Source: Tannerella sp. | GTDB lineage: Bacteria; Bacteroidota; Bacteroidia; Bacteroidales; Tannerellaceae | Assembly: GCA_031290635.1 (NCBI GenBank) | Contig: JAITNE010000160.1 | Span: forward strand, 1 to 9,393 | DNA: 9,393 nucleotides | Direction of reading: 5' to 3' | In this document: piece after piece, positions 1 through 6,764 of the stretch | Position numbering within the stretch: the stretch's first letter is position 1 | How the letters are laid out: each line of letters starts with the position of its first letter | The notes under the pieces: generated by a model | The model's database searches: none | What the model saw: the letters and a program-made list of their open reading frames with translations, nothing else | Told to the model about the DNA's origin: nothing | Made by a program: the position numbers and the translations under genes

Positions 1-1719
1 TATACTACCAATACCATCCGTTTCTCCGAACCGGGTTCGGGTATCTCTCTGGTTTATCAGAAGGGATTGCTTTCCGAAAACGACAGGAATTATGAGTACA
101 TCAGTTCCAATCTTATGACTAATTTCCACCAAAAGTTCGGCGACGTTGACCTCAATCTTCTTTTGGGTACAACATCCGAAGCCACCGAAGTGAATTACAA
201 CGGTCGCAAAGCATGGAATTTCATCGTTCCGGGTTTCTACTCGGTGACGAATGTAGCCAATACCGATTTGGCTATTGCACAATCGAAGATGCAAAAAAGA
301 TTGGTTGGCGCCTACGGCGAATTCAGGGCAGCCTACAAGAACTTTGCCTACATCACCCTGACAGGACGTAACGACTGGACCTCCACCCTTCCGGTAGATT
401 CACGCTCGTATTTTTATCCGTCGGTATCGGGTAGTTTGCTGTTTACCGAGTTGTTGCCGAAGAGCGATATTTTGAATTTCGGCAAGGTAAGGGCATCCTG
501 GGCAAGAGTAGGTAAAGACGCCGATGCTTATGTAACAAACACCTACGTTGATCCTCCCGAATTTACGCTTTACGATGGCGGAAACGGCTTGGGTATTAAA
601 GACTCATGGACACGCGGTAACTCATTTTTGATACCTGAAATCACCGAATCGCAAGAATACGGTTTCGACCTGAAGTTTCTCGACAGCCGTTTAGGTTTGG
701 AATTTACGTATTACAAAAATAGCAGTATCAATCAGTTGCTTAGCCCGCGTACAACTCAGTCAACCGGTTATATATTTATGACTACCAATGCGGGCGTCAT
801 CGTCAACAATGGTATGGAATTGTCGGTTAACGTAGTTCCTGTCAAAACCAAAGATTTCACTTGGAATCTGCTTGTCAACGCATCCGGAAACCGCGGCAAG
901 GTAAAAGAACTGTTGCCGGGTCTTGAAATATTATATGTTACCGATGTACAGGTGGGCAATGCTAAAGCCGCCTCTTTCAACGACGGTAATTTTATGGGTA
1001 TTTCCGGATCGGAATACTTGCGCAGTCCGGAAGGATACCTTGTATTGAACCCCGAATCAGGTATGCCGACCTCCGATGGTTTGGTGACCCACGAAATCGG
1101 AAACCGCGAACCAAAAGTATTCGGCGGTATCAATAACAGCCTGCAATACAAAAATTGGAACCTGTCCTTCCTGTTGGATTACCGGATTGGCGGAGATATT
1201 TACAATGGTACGGATTATTATATGACTAACAACGGTATAAGCGCTCGCTCGGCCGATCGCCAGAAACTCAGCATCACCGGCGTAGTCAAAACAGGAGAAG
1301 ACGCAGACAAGAATCCAATCTATTCCGAACCTAAAACTTTCGAGTACGAACGAGGACAGATGTATCCGGTAGGTAGCCTGACGTTGAGCGGCGATTACAT
1401 CATCGACAATTATTATTGGCAGAGCGCCTACACGCTTAATTCCGCCAATTATATGACGAATACGAACTGGCTCAGGCTACGCAGCATCTCCCTTTCTTAC
1501 TCGCTCTCGCAGGAAATATTGAACAAAGTGAAAGGAGTGAAGGGAGTAACGGCCACCCTGTCAGGCAGCAACCTGCTGTTGTGGACAAACTACAAGGGAA
1601 TGGATCCTGAAACCTCGGCCGCCGGCTCAGGCGCTATCGGTTCAAGCTCCGTAGGTATAGACTATTGCGGTATTCCGGCTTTGGCGGGAATGTCATTCGG
1701 ATTAAACATAACTTTTTAA
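1..1719 (+). CDS. SusC/RagA-like TonB-dependent outer-membrane transporter, C-terminal 572 residues (5' end outside window)
   Basis: The frame is open from base 1 and ends at TAA 1717-1719. Family members are usually about 1000 residues, so roughly the first half (signal peptide, carboxypeptidase-like domain, plug, early barrel) is missing. What remains is the C-terminal beta-barrel: alternating aromatic/polar strands, the TGRNDWTSTLP segment typical of one SusC clade (bases about 360-392), a NAGVIVNNGMEL strand near 793-828, a GGDIYNGT strand near 1189-1212, and a final strand ending SFGLNITF with the terminal Phe recognised by the BAM machinery. The family role is TonB/ExbBD-driven import of glycans, peptides or other large nutrients, with a SusD lipoprotein as lid. 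The susD gene starts 7 bp downstream, so the two are surely co-transcribed. A TTG at base 67 lies in this frame but is not a real start, because the barrel sequence continues upstream of it. The substrate cannot be read from this portion. Confidence 0.95.
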   Translation, partial: YTTNTIRFSEPGSGISLVYQKGLLSENDRNYEYISSNLMTNFHQKFGDVDLNLLLGTTSEATEVNYNGRKAWNFIVPGFYSVTNVANTDLAIAQSKMQKRLVGAYGEFRAAYKNFAYITLTGRNDWTSTLPVDSRSYFYPSVSGSLLFTELLPKSDILNFGKVRASWARVGKDADAYVTNTYVDPPEFTLYDGGNGLGIKDSWTRGNSFLIPEITESQEYGFDLKFLDSRLGLEFTYYKNSSINQLLSPRTTQSTGYIFMTTNAGVIVNNGMELSVNVVPVKTKDFTWNLLVNASGNRGKVKELLPGLEILYVTDVQVGNAKAASFNDGNFMGISGSEYLRSPEGYLVLNPESGMPTSDGLVTHEIGNREPKVFGGINNSLQYKNWNLSFLLDYRIGGDIYNGTDYYMTNNGISARSADRQKLSITGVVKTGEDADKNPIYSEPKTFEYERGQMYPVGSLTLSGDYIIDNYYWQSAYTLNSANYMTNTNWLRLRSISLSYSLSQEILNKVKGVKGVTATLSGSNLLLWTNYKGMDPETSAAGSGAIGSSSVGIDYCGIPALAGMSFGLNITF

Positions 1720-1726
1720 AAACGAA

Positions 1727-3631
1727 ATGAAGATGAAAAAAATATTTTATATTCTTACAGTAATAGCGCTGACGCTTGGCATGTCGGCATGTCAAGACTG
1801 GCTGGACGTCAACGACAATCCCAGCAGCGCAAGCAACACGGTGCCTACGCCGGATCTCCGGTTGAGGGTTATTCAGTTGAATTTTACGGACACTTATGAA
1901 TCTTCGGGTACTCGTGCATCTTGGATCACGCAGAATATTACCAAGATAAGCGGTAATACTAACAATGACCTCATCCAACGGTGGAATTGTCAGATAGCCT
2001 CTACCACGTGGCCCTATCAGGGATGGTTTGTTTATACAGCTGCCAATATAGAGCCGCTGATTACAAAAGCTACCGCTGAAGAAGCTTGGCATTATGTAGG
2101 CGCAGCCCAATTGATACATGCTTGGGGATTTATGCTTATGACTGATTTGTACGGCGAAATGCCTTATACCGAAGCCTTGGGAGCAAACATCTCGCCCAGC
2201 TACGATGATGGAAAGACCATTTTCTACGGCTGTTTGGATATGCTCGAACAAGCTATCGAAAATCTTTCCAAAACGCAGCCTGCATCGGCAACTCCTTTGT
2301 CGGCAGGTGATAGCTGGAATGGCGGAGACGTGCAGAAATGGATCAAATTGGCTTACGGATTGAAAGCCCGCTGGCTCAACAACTTGACCAAGAAATCGTT
2401 CTACGACCCCGATGCAGTGCTGGCAGCTTTGGAAAAAGCGCAACAATCGGTAGCCGACAATACCACAGTACGCTTTATCAGCACAGGATCTACGGATAAA
2501 GCAGGTATTGTAGCATCGCTTCAACACACCAACGTGGGCGGAACAGGTCAACGTATGTCGAAATGGTATCAAGACCTGCTCACAAACACCTTTACCGGTG
2601 GATCGGGTGTTCAGGATCCGCGTACCACACGTATTATCCCCAGCGGGGAGTTTTACAATGCCGCTACGGGAAAAAAGGAATGGAGGCTCTCGCAAGGTGT
2701 TGATATTATCAACTCGGATATCCGTACCAAGAGCGGTCCTGTAACTTTTGAAATTTATGCGACCACACCTGACCCGACAAATACCATATCAGGGCTTGCC
2801 AGGGCAACGACAGAGGCACAAAAAGCAACTAACCCTGCTTTTACCAATCGCTGGTACACTACCAATGCCACAAAGGAAAGGCAAGGCGACTCAGTATATA
2901 TTTCGATTTATTCTGACCGTTTGGATTGGATCCTTGATTGGCCGGACAACACCAATGATCGCTACTTGGCCAACCGTTACAACGGTATCAGAATATCCAA
3001 CCCGAATTTCAATGACGATGTGATCAATGTAACTTCTACCGGCAGTTTCTACATCCGCGCCGATGCTCCCGGACACTTGGTATGCTATCACGAAATGTGC
3101 TTTATCAAGGCTGAAGCCCTCTTCCGCAAAGGCGACAATGGCGGTGCACTCACGGCTTACAAAGCCGGTATCCGCGCCCATATCGAAGCCATGAACGAAA
3201 AATTGCGCGACTATCCGCAGGTACTCGGTAAAGAGGTGATACCGGAAAGTGAAATCGCCGACTTCCTCGCAAGCGCTGCCGTAGCTCAGACGGCGGGCGA
3301 GTTGACCATGGCAAAAATCATGCAGCAAAAGCAGATCGCCATGTCGTTTACCATGCAAAACTGGAACGATATGCGCCGTTTCAACTATTCGGTGCCTGAT
3401 CCGATTTACGGAGTGGTATATCCTGACTTTGGCCGTCCTTACGAGTTCGACGCAGCCGCACAGGAGTGCTATCCTTCGACCGACCCGAGCAATCCGCGCT
3501 ATTGGCCTCGCCGGATACAGCAATGTAGCCATGAGGTTAACTACAATGAAGCAAACTGGTTGGAGTCTAACCCTGAAGCCAACAAACGCACTATTTTGTC
3601 TTATCCGGTCTGGTGGGATACGGCTGAATAA
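1727..3631 (+). CDS. SusD-like nutrient-binding outer-membrane lipoprotein (SusD-like_2 type)
   Basis: This encodes a 634-residue lipoprotein. It begins MKMKK with a hydrophobic stretch and a lipobox LGMSAC, so Cys22 is the likely lipidated residue. Mature protein starts CQDWLDVNDNP, the hallmark N-terminus of the SusD-like_2 group. Further family landmarks are AWGFMLMTDLYGEMPYTEAL (132-151), helical TPR-like repeats, FIKAEALFRKG (459-469), MQNWNDMRRFNY (543-554) and a C-terminal segment ending YPVWWDTAE. The family partner is SusC: SusD caps the barrel outside the cell and captures ligand. At 634 residues it seems longer than common members, with a polar, aromatic-rich stretch around 335-425 that may form part of the ligand face (inference). 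ATG 1727 is taken as start; an in-frame ATG at 1733 would only shorten the signal peptide by two residues. The leader is A-rich with no Shine-Dalgarno site, as usual in Bacteroidota. A terminator follows 40 bp after the stop. Confidence 0.95.
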   Translation: MKMKKIFYILTVIALTLGMSACQDWLDVNDNPSSASNTVPTPDLRLRVIQLNFTDTYESSGTRASWITQNITKISGNTNNDLIQRWNCQIASTTWPYQGWFVYTAANIEPLITKATAEEAWHYVGAAQLIHAWGFMLMTDLYGEMPYTEALGANISPSYDDGKTIFYGCLDMLEQAIENLSKTQPASATPLSAGDSWNGGDVQKWIKLAYGLKARWLNNLTKKSFYDPDAVLAALEKAQQSVADNTTVRFISTGSTDKAGIVASLQHTNVGGTGQRMSKWYQDLLTNTFTGGSGVQDPRTTRIIPSGEFYNAATGKKEWRLSQGVDIINSDIRTKSGPVTFEIYATTPDPTNTISGLARATTEAQKATNPAFTNRWYTTNATKERQGDSVYISIYSDRLDWILDWPDNTNDRYLANRYNGIRISNPNFNDDVINVTSTGSFYIRADAPGHLVCYHEMCFIKAEALFRKGDNGGALTAYKAGIRAHIEAMNEKLRDYPQVLGKEVIPESEIADFLASAAVAQTAGELTMAKIMQQKQIAMSFTMQNWNDMRRFNYSVPDPIYGVVYPDFGRPYEFDAAAQECYPSTDPSNPRYWPRRIQQCSHEVNYNEANWLESNPEANKRTILSYPVWWDTAE

Positions 3632-3650
3632 CAAACAACACTGCTTCATA

Positions 3651-3668
3651 ACAGGACGTCCCTCCTGT
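3651..3668. other. Short perfect hairpin ahead of the susD terminator
   Basis: ACAGGA at 3651-3656 pairs with TCCTGT at 3663-3668 across a 6-nt loop, and an 8-bp self-complementary GGACGTCC lies at 3654-3661. It sits 19 bp after the susD stop and 2 bp before the main terminator stem. It has no T-tract of its own, so it is more likely a 3'-end stabilising or pausing element than a terminator (inference). Confidence 0.45.
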
Positions 3669-3670
3669 AG

Positions 3671-3717
3671 AAGACTGCCTGAAAGGATTGCAAAAGAATT
3701 TCAGACAGTCTTTTTTT
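3671..3717 (+). terminator. Rho-independent terminator of the susC-susD transcript
   Basis: AAGACTGCCTGAAA (3671-3684) pairs with TTTCAGACAGTCTT (3699-3712), giving 13 of 14 paired positions with one internal C/A mismatch and a 14-nt loop. A run of seven T follows at 3711-3717. The T-run lies only on the plus-strand side, so it is oriented to end the SusCD mRNA and should not act on the convergent gene. Confidence 0.92.
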
Positions 3718-3783
3718 ATTGTCTTTCGTAATGATAAATCTGCTCAGCAACGAGGGTGTGTCTCAAGAGTTAATCGGCACGCA

Positions 3784-3812
3784 GATGACGCGGATTTGAT
3801 GGATTTCGGTTG
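3784..3812. repeat. Degenerate GCGGATTTG-type intergenic repeat
   Basis: GATGACGCGGATTTG (3784-3798) is followed by two further GATTT-containing steps, giving a loose 9-10 bp periodicity. The core GCGGATTTG occurs again twice at 9100-9108 and 9142-9150 in the same orientation, also between genes. ATGGATTTCGGTTGATTTTG at 3799-3818 resembles the right end of the 42-bp units that follow and may be a decayed, incomplete copy. Confidence 0.45.
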
Positions 3813-3921
3813 ATTTTGCCTCAATGTTCGCGAACACTGACATGAATTTAAAAAATTTTGCCTCAATGTTCGCGAACACTGATATGAATTTGAAAAATTT
3901 TGCCTCAATGTTCGCGAACAC
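3813..3921. repeat. Tandem array of 42-bp units carrying a TGTTCGCGAACA palindrome
   Basis: Units start at 3813, 3855 and 3897, a period of exactly 42 bp. Units 1 and 2 are full length and differ at only two positions (C/T and A/G); the third keeps its first 25 bases and then diverges. Each contains a perfect 12-bp palindrome TGTTCGCGAACA (3825-3836, 3867-3878, 3909-3920). In units 1 and 2 this extends to a 20-bp imperfect palindrome with one mismatched pair (3821-3840, 3863-3882). The unit junctions carry an AAAATTTT palindrome (3852-3859, 3894-3901), so GC and AT palindromes alternate. No variable spacer exists, so this is not a CRISPR. Function is unknown; the array lies between two convergent genes. 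Confidence 0.93.
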
Positions 3922-3932
3922 CGTCCACCTTA

Positions 3933-3956
3933 AAAATTAATTACGCAGGGAGTAAT
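3933..3956 (-). terminator. Possible weak terminator of the 886-aa gene
   Basis: Read on the minus strand, ATTAC (3956-3952) pairs with GTAAT (3944-3940) around a 7-nt loop, followed by TAATTTTTA. This is 20 bp beyond the stop codon of the 886-aa gene. A 5-bp A/T-rich stem is weak for an intrinsic terminator. The palindromes of the 42-bp array, next to A/T runs, could serve instead. Confidence 0.25.
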
Positions 3957-3976
3957 CTTAATCCCATTCCTTTTTT

Positions 3977-6637
3977 TCATCCTTCAATAAATTCATCTTT
4001 ATCGGCGTCGAGATTGAGGTCGTTGACGTTCATTTCGTCGTTGGCGCCTACGCAGACCGTCCAGCGTGTGTTTTCATCTTCGTTCAACCTGGTACATATT
4101 TCAAGCAGGGCTTGACAGCCGGAGTCATGGAAAAGTTTGGATACAGCTTCGTTTTGCAGAATATCCGTGTCTGCAAGGTCGAGCAAACTGTCGATTGCGG
4201 CATATTCGGCGCCGTATTTCTTGCGGCGGACAAGGCGGTGCAGCATGTTTCCTTCGAAAGTAGTCTTGTCGGTCATCAGCAGGAAATCGGTGATTACAAG
4301 TATGCCTTCGTGCGACACCGAGGCTATCAGATACCCGATTTTCATGCCGCCCATCAGGAAATCAATCATGTATTTGTTCAGACCTGTCAGACGACTGACG
4401 GGTTTGGTGAACGATGATACTAAATCCATGTTGCAGAAACCGTGAAGTATGTGCGCGCTGCGTGCCATGAGGTGATTGAAGGCGTCTTCGGAGATGTAAA
4501 CCGGTATCTCCAGGTTGGAGAATTTCCGGCTGAACGAAAACTTTTTCAGCGCCTTTCCACGTATCATGACGGGGTTAAAGACGCCTTTTTCGTAATCCGG
4601 ATAAAGTATTTCAGCTAACTGTACGACCATCAGGGTTGCGTCGCCGGACGTTACCAGCCGCGACCGCAACGGATAACTTCCGAGAGTTACGGTATGATAC
4701 ATCTTGAAATCCAGGTCTTCCATCACTTGTGGGGTCAGACGGCGTTTAGTGTGGCTCGCGAGCACCGATTGCGCCTTGGCGAGATGCGTTTCATATCCGA
4801 GAGCGTAGGTGTTAAGCCGTTCTTGAAACGGGTCGTCGAGGAGGGTGCAGGCTAAATTGGCAAGTTCTTGCAGGGTCTCGTCAAATTCGGTTCTGTGGCG
4901 CTCCGTCTCCGCAACCATGCCGTCAAAAAACTCTATACCGTTGAATTTATCTACGGGGTACTCTTTATCGAGCGCCGATTCCATCGAAAAGACTACATTT
5001 ATATAATCTTCCATACTGATCATTTGACCGCTGCCGCGAATCAGTTCCATCTTCGTTACGGGCAAGCGTTCTGCGATTAGCTCATTCAGGAGGTCAAACA
5101 GTCGCTTTTGTATTTTGACGCCTTTTGCGACCTTAACCTCTACCGTACTTCGACGGATATATATCTCGAAACGCAAGGCGTCGGGCATCTTATCATACAT
5201 CGACTCGTCGCCGAGCACCTTGCAAACCATCTTTATCTTGTCCATAAACTCGCTCTTGGTACGGGCTTTCTGCAGCTTTTTCTCTTGCAGGGTGTCGGGA
5301 CGTTTCCTTTTGATGGTATTGACTACTCCTTTTCGTTTGATGTTTATTTCAGATGGGACTTTGGCGTTATTTTTAAATATCAATTCGTTCTTCTCAAAGA
5401 AATTTTTTACTCGAATGGTCTTTTTTTCGTCGTACTCAAAGGGCAGAAGGTCTTCGGACTTGTAGTTGAGCAGCGGACCGAGGCCTATCTCAAGCAGCGC
5501 GTCGTAGAGTACGGGAATCTGCTTGCAATCTACGGTGAAGAAAAAGCTGAGCTTGTCCATTCCAAGATGTATCATGTCGTCTTTACGGAGCTTCAGGCGT
5601 TCGGTCAGAATCATGCCTTTAGGGGTATCGGGCGATAAGATGGGCAGAAAACTGAGCACAAACAGCTTGTCGCCCTGCACCTCAAAGGGGTAATATCCGA
5701 AAAGTACATCCTTATAATAGCACTCAAACATGATGCGATCTTTCGTTCCGTACACAACCTCATGCAGGTACAAAAGCGGATCCATAACGTAGAAGTTGCG
5801 CTTGTGGGCGGGGAAAATATCGACCCGTTCCTTAATCCGCTGAAGCGCGTGCGACTGTATGTAGATGTCGATGCTTTCATCTTTGTCGATTTCCTTGCCG
5901 GTAATCAGCCATTGGTCGATAGTAGCGCAGTAGAACTTGTCGTTGCCATCCTTTGAGCCGGCCTGTCCGCAGCACATGACGCGAAACGCTTTATGACGCT
6001 GACTGCGATATGTGAAGTAAACCGACTCGCATTCGGCCGAATAGAGGGTGAGCAATGACTTCAGGACGCCGTCGGCCGACATGGAGGACAGTTCCCAATC
6101 GTATCCGTAGATGCGGAAATTGACTTTCGTTATCATCTGGACGATTTTCCTGAAGTGCAGCCCTATCTCAATGAGCAGCTTGTCTAAAGTCGTCTCGGCG
6201 AACTTCTCGGCGATAGCGTCTATGATGAGCATTTGCGTCGGCGGGAAAAGTCTGCTGTGATGTATCGAATTGATTTGCGTATAGAACATTGAGCAGAAGG
6301 TAACAAGCTCAAGGTAACTAAGGCCGATACTGCGGTCGCCGTAATAGTTCTCGCGCATGAAGTGCAGAGCGGAACTGTTGAGAAAGGTTACTAACTGCCG
6401 CGGCACATGATAACCTTCGGCCACTTTGAACTTCGGCGCCTGTATTTCACTAAGCAGGAAAACACTGCGCTGGTTTTTGGTCAGTTGGTCGAAAATATCA
6501 GGATCGAGGCCATAAGTGCGAATCATTTTCTTGATAGCAGCGTATGCCTTATCCGCATAAGACTTGTTCACAACCCTCTTTCGGTTATCAGTCGGTTTCT
6601 GTGCCGGCGTCTTTTTTCTTTTCTTGTTTTGAGCCAT
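3977..6637 (-). CDS. Uncharacterised 886-aa protein with an internal domain duplication
   Basis: I do not recognise the family. It has no signal peptide and no membrane helix, so it is probably cytoplasmic. The N-terminus is very basic (KKRKK at 5-9, continuing to about 38), a second basic stretch lies at 433-461, and the C-terminus is acidic (about 866-886). By eye, residues 257-353 and 711-807 share one pattern: a strand I-x-[IV]-Y-I, a helix (HALQRIKER 263-271; DAFNHLMAR 718-726), about 50 residues to a GY pair (314-315; 768-769), a hydrophobic strand ending FL (330-331; 785-786), G eleven residues after that F (341; 796), then a basic, leucine-containing helix. The first copy's H-A-L-x-R-x-x-x-R helix recalls DUF4258/RelE-like folds (tentative); the second lacks that His. 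The basic tail hints at nucleic-acid or ribosome contact (inference). ATG 6637 follows an A/T-rich leader and a near-consensus promoter. Upstream VanZ ends 111 bp away. Confidence 0.85.
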   Translation of the reverse strand: MAQNKKRKKTPAQKPTDNRKRVVNKSYADKAYAAIKKMIRTYGLDPDIFDQLTKNQRSVFLLSEIQAPKFKVAEGYHVPRQLVTFLNSSALHFMRENYYGDRSIGLSYLELVTFCSMFYTQINSIHHSRLFPPTQMLIIDAIAEKFAETTLDKLLIEIGLHFRKIVQMITKVNFRIYGYDWELSSMSADGVLKSLLTLYSAECESVYFTYRSQRHKAFRVMCCGQAGSKDGNDKFYCATIDQWLITGKEIDKDESIDIYIQSHALQRIKERVDIFPAHKRNFYVMDPLLYLHEVVYGTKDRIMFECYYKDVLFGYYPFEVQGDKLFVLSFLPILSPDTPKGMILTERLKLRKDDMIHLGMDKLSFFFTVDCKQIPVLYDALLEIGLGPLLNYKSEDLLPFEYDEKKTIRVKNFFEKNELIFKNNAKVPSEINIKRKGVVNTIKRKRPDTLQEKKLQKARTKSEFMDKIKMVCKVLGDESMYDKMPDALRFEIYIRRSTVEVKVAKGVKIQKRLFDLLNELIAERLPVTKMELIRGSGQMISMEDYINVVFSMESALDKEYPVDKFNGIEFFDGMVAETERHRTEFDETLQELANLACTLLDDPFQERLNTYALGYETHLAKAQSVLASHTKRRLTPQVMEDLDFKMYHTVTLGSYPLRSRLVTSGDATLMVVQLAEILYPDYEKGVFNPVMIRGKALKKFSFSRKFSNLEIPVYISEDAFNHLMARSAHILHGFCNMDLVSSFTKPVSRLTGLNKYMIDFLMGGMKIGYLIASVSHEGILVITDFLLMTDKTTFEGNMLHRLVRRKKYGAEYAAIDSLLDLADTDILQNEAVSKLFHDSGCQALLEICTRLNEDENTRWTVCVGANDEMNVNDLNLDADKDEFIEG

Positions 6638-6655
6638 AAGCTAAATATTTTTCTG

Positions 6656-6688
6656 CAAAAATACTGTTTTTCCGCAAATTATAGCAAA
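6656..6688 (-). promoter_or_regulatory. Bacteroides-type promoter for the 886-aa gene
   Basis: On the minus strand, TTTG (6688-6685) is followed after 21 bp by TATTTTTG (6663-6656), which fully matches the TAnnTTTG -7 element of the Bacteroides primary sigma factor. Spacing suits the known -33/-7 layout. Transcription would begin near 6651-6649, giving a leader of only about a dozen bases before ATG 6637. This suggests the gene is transcribed on its own as well as possibly by read-through from VanZ. Confidence 0.7.
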
Positions 6689-6710
6689 CGGGAGAAGCAA
6701 ACTCACGGAA

Positions 6711-6764
6711 TTTCTAATTTCTAATTTCTAACTTCTAACTTCTAATTTCTAACTTCTAATTCTA
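6711..6764. repeat. Heptanucleotide tandem repeat (YTTCTAA)n
   Basis: Seven complete units of TTTCTAA or CTTCTAA run from 6711 to 6759 in the order T,T,T,C,C,T,C at the first base, followed by a partial unit to 6764. On the minus strand the unit reads TTAGAAR. Every unit carries TAA on the plus strand and TAG on the minus strand. Because 7 is not a multiple of 3, the array places stops in all six frames. Its distal end overlaps the VanZ C-terminus and supplies the VanZ stop codon; its other end lies 22 bp upstream of the -33 box of the 886-aa gene. Confidence 0.93.

Larger units (their letters stand above)
3632..3976. other. Convergent intergenic region between susD-like gene and the 886-aa gene
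   Basis: This is 345 bp without a credible gene. From left to right it holds a short perfect hairpin (3651-3668), the intrinsic terminator of the SusCD transcript (3671-3717), about 95 bp of degenerate repeat-like sequence with a possible mobile-element end (3752-3771) and GGATTT-rich DNA (3784-3812), a tandem array of 42-bp palindromic units (3813-3921), and a weak hairpin that could terminate the minus-strand transcript (3933-3956). Short open frames crossing it on the plus strand have no family features and run into the antisense of the 886-aa gene. Confidence 0.8.

Noticed and set aside
67..1719. Complete gene starting at TTG 67
   Set aside because: The frame is open from base 1 and the preceding 22 codons continue barrel-like sequence, so TTG 67 is an internal Leu codon.
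1634..2695. 353-residue open frame on the minus strand opposite the SusC end and SusD start
   Set aside because: It is antisense to two well-supported genes, is rich in Cys, Arg and His in no recognisable pattern, and spans the SusC-SusD junction. It is a shadow frame.
2891..3649. 252-residue open frame on the minus strand opposite susD
   Set aside because: It is antisense to the conserved C-terminal part of SusD, has no family features, and its upstream part overlaps the SusD stop region.
3825..3836. LexA/SOS operator
   Set aside because: The half-sites are in the opposite order to the Gram-positive SOS box (CGAAC then GTTCG). The location after two convergent 3' ends also does not suit an operator.
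3813..3921. CRISPR array
   Set aside because: The units are contiguous and repeat as a whole with no variable spacers, only three copies exist, and no cas gene is nearby.
5108..5638. 176-residue plus-strand open frame opposite the 886-aa gene
   Set aside because: It shows no domain pattern or leader, and the minus-strand frame is far longer and has a good promoter.
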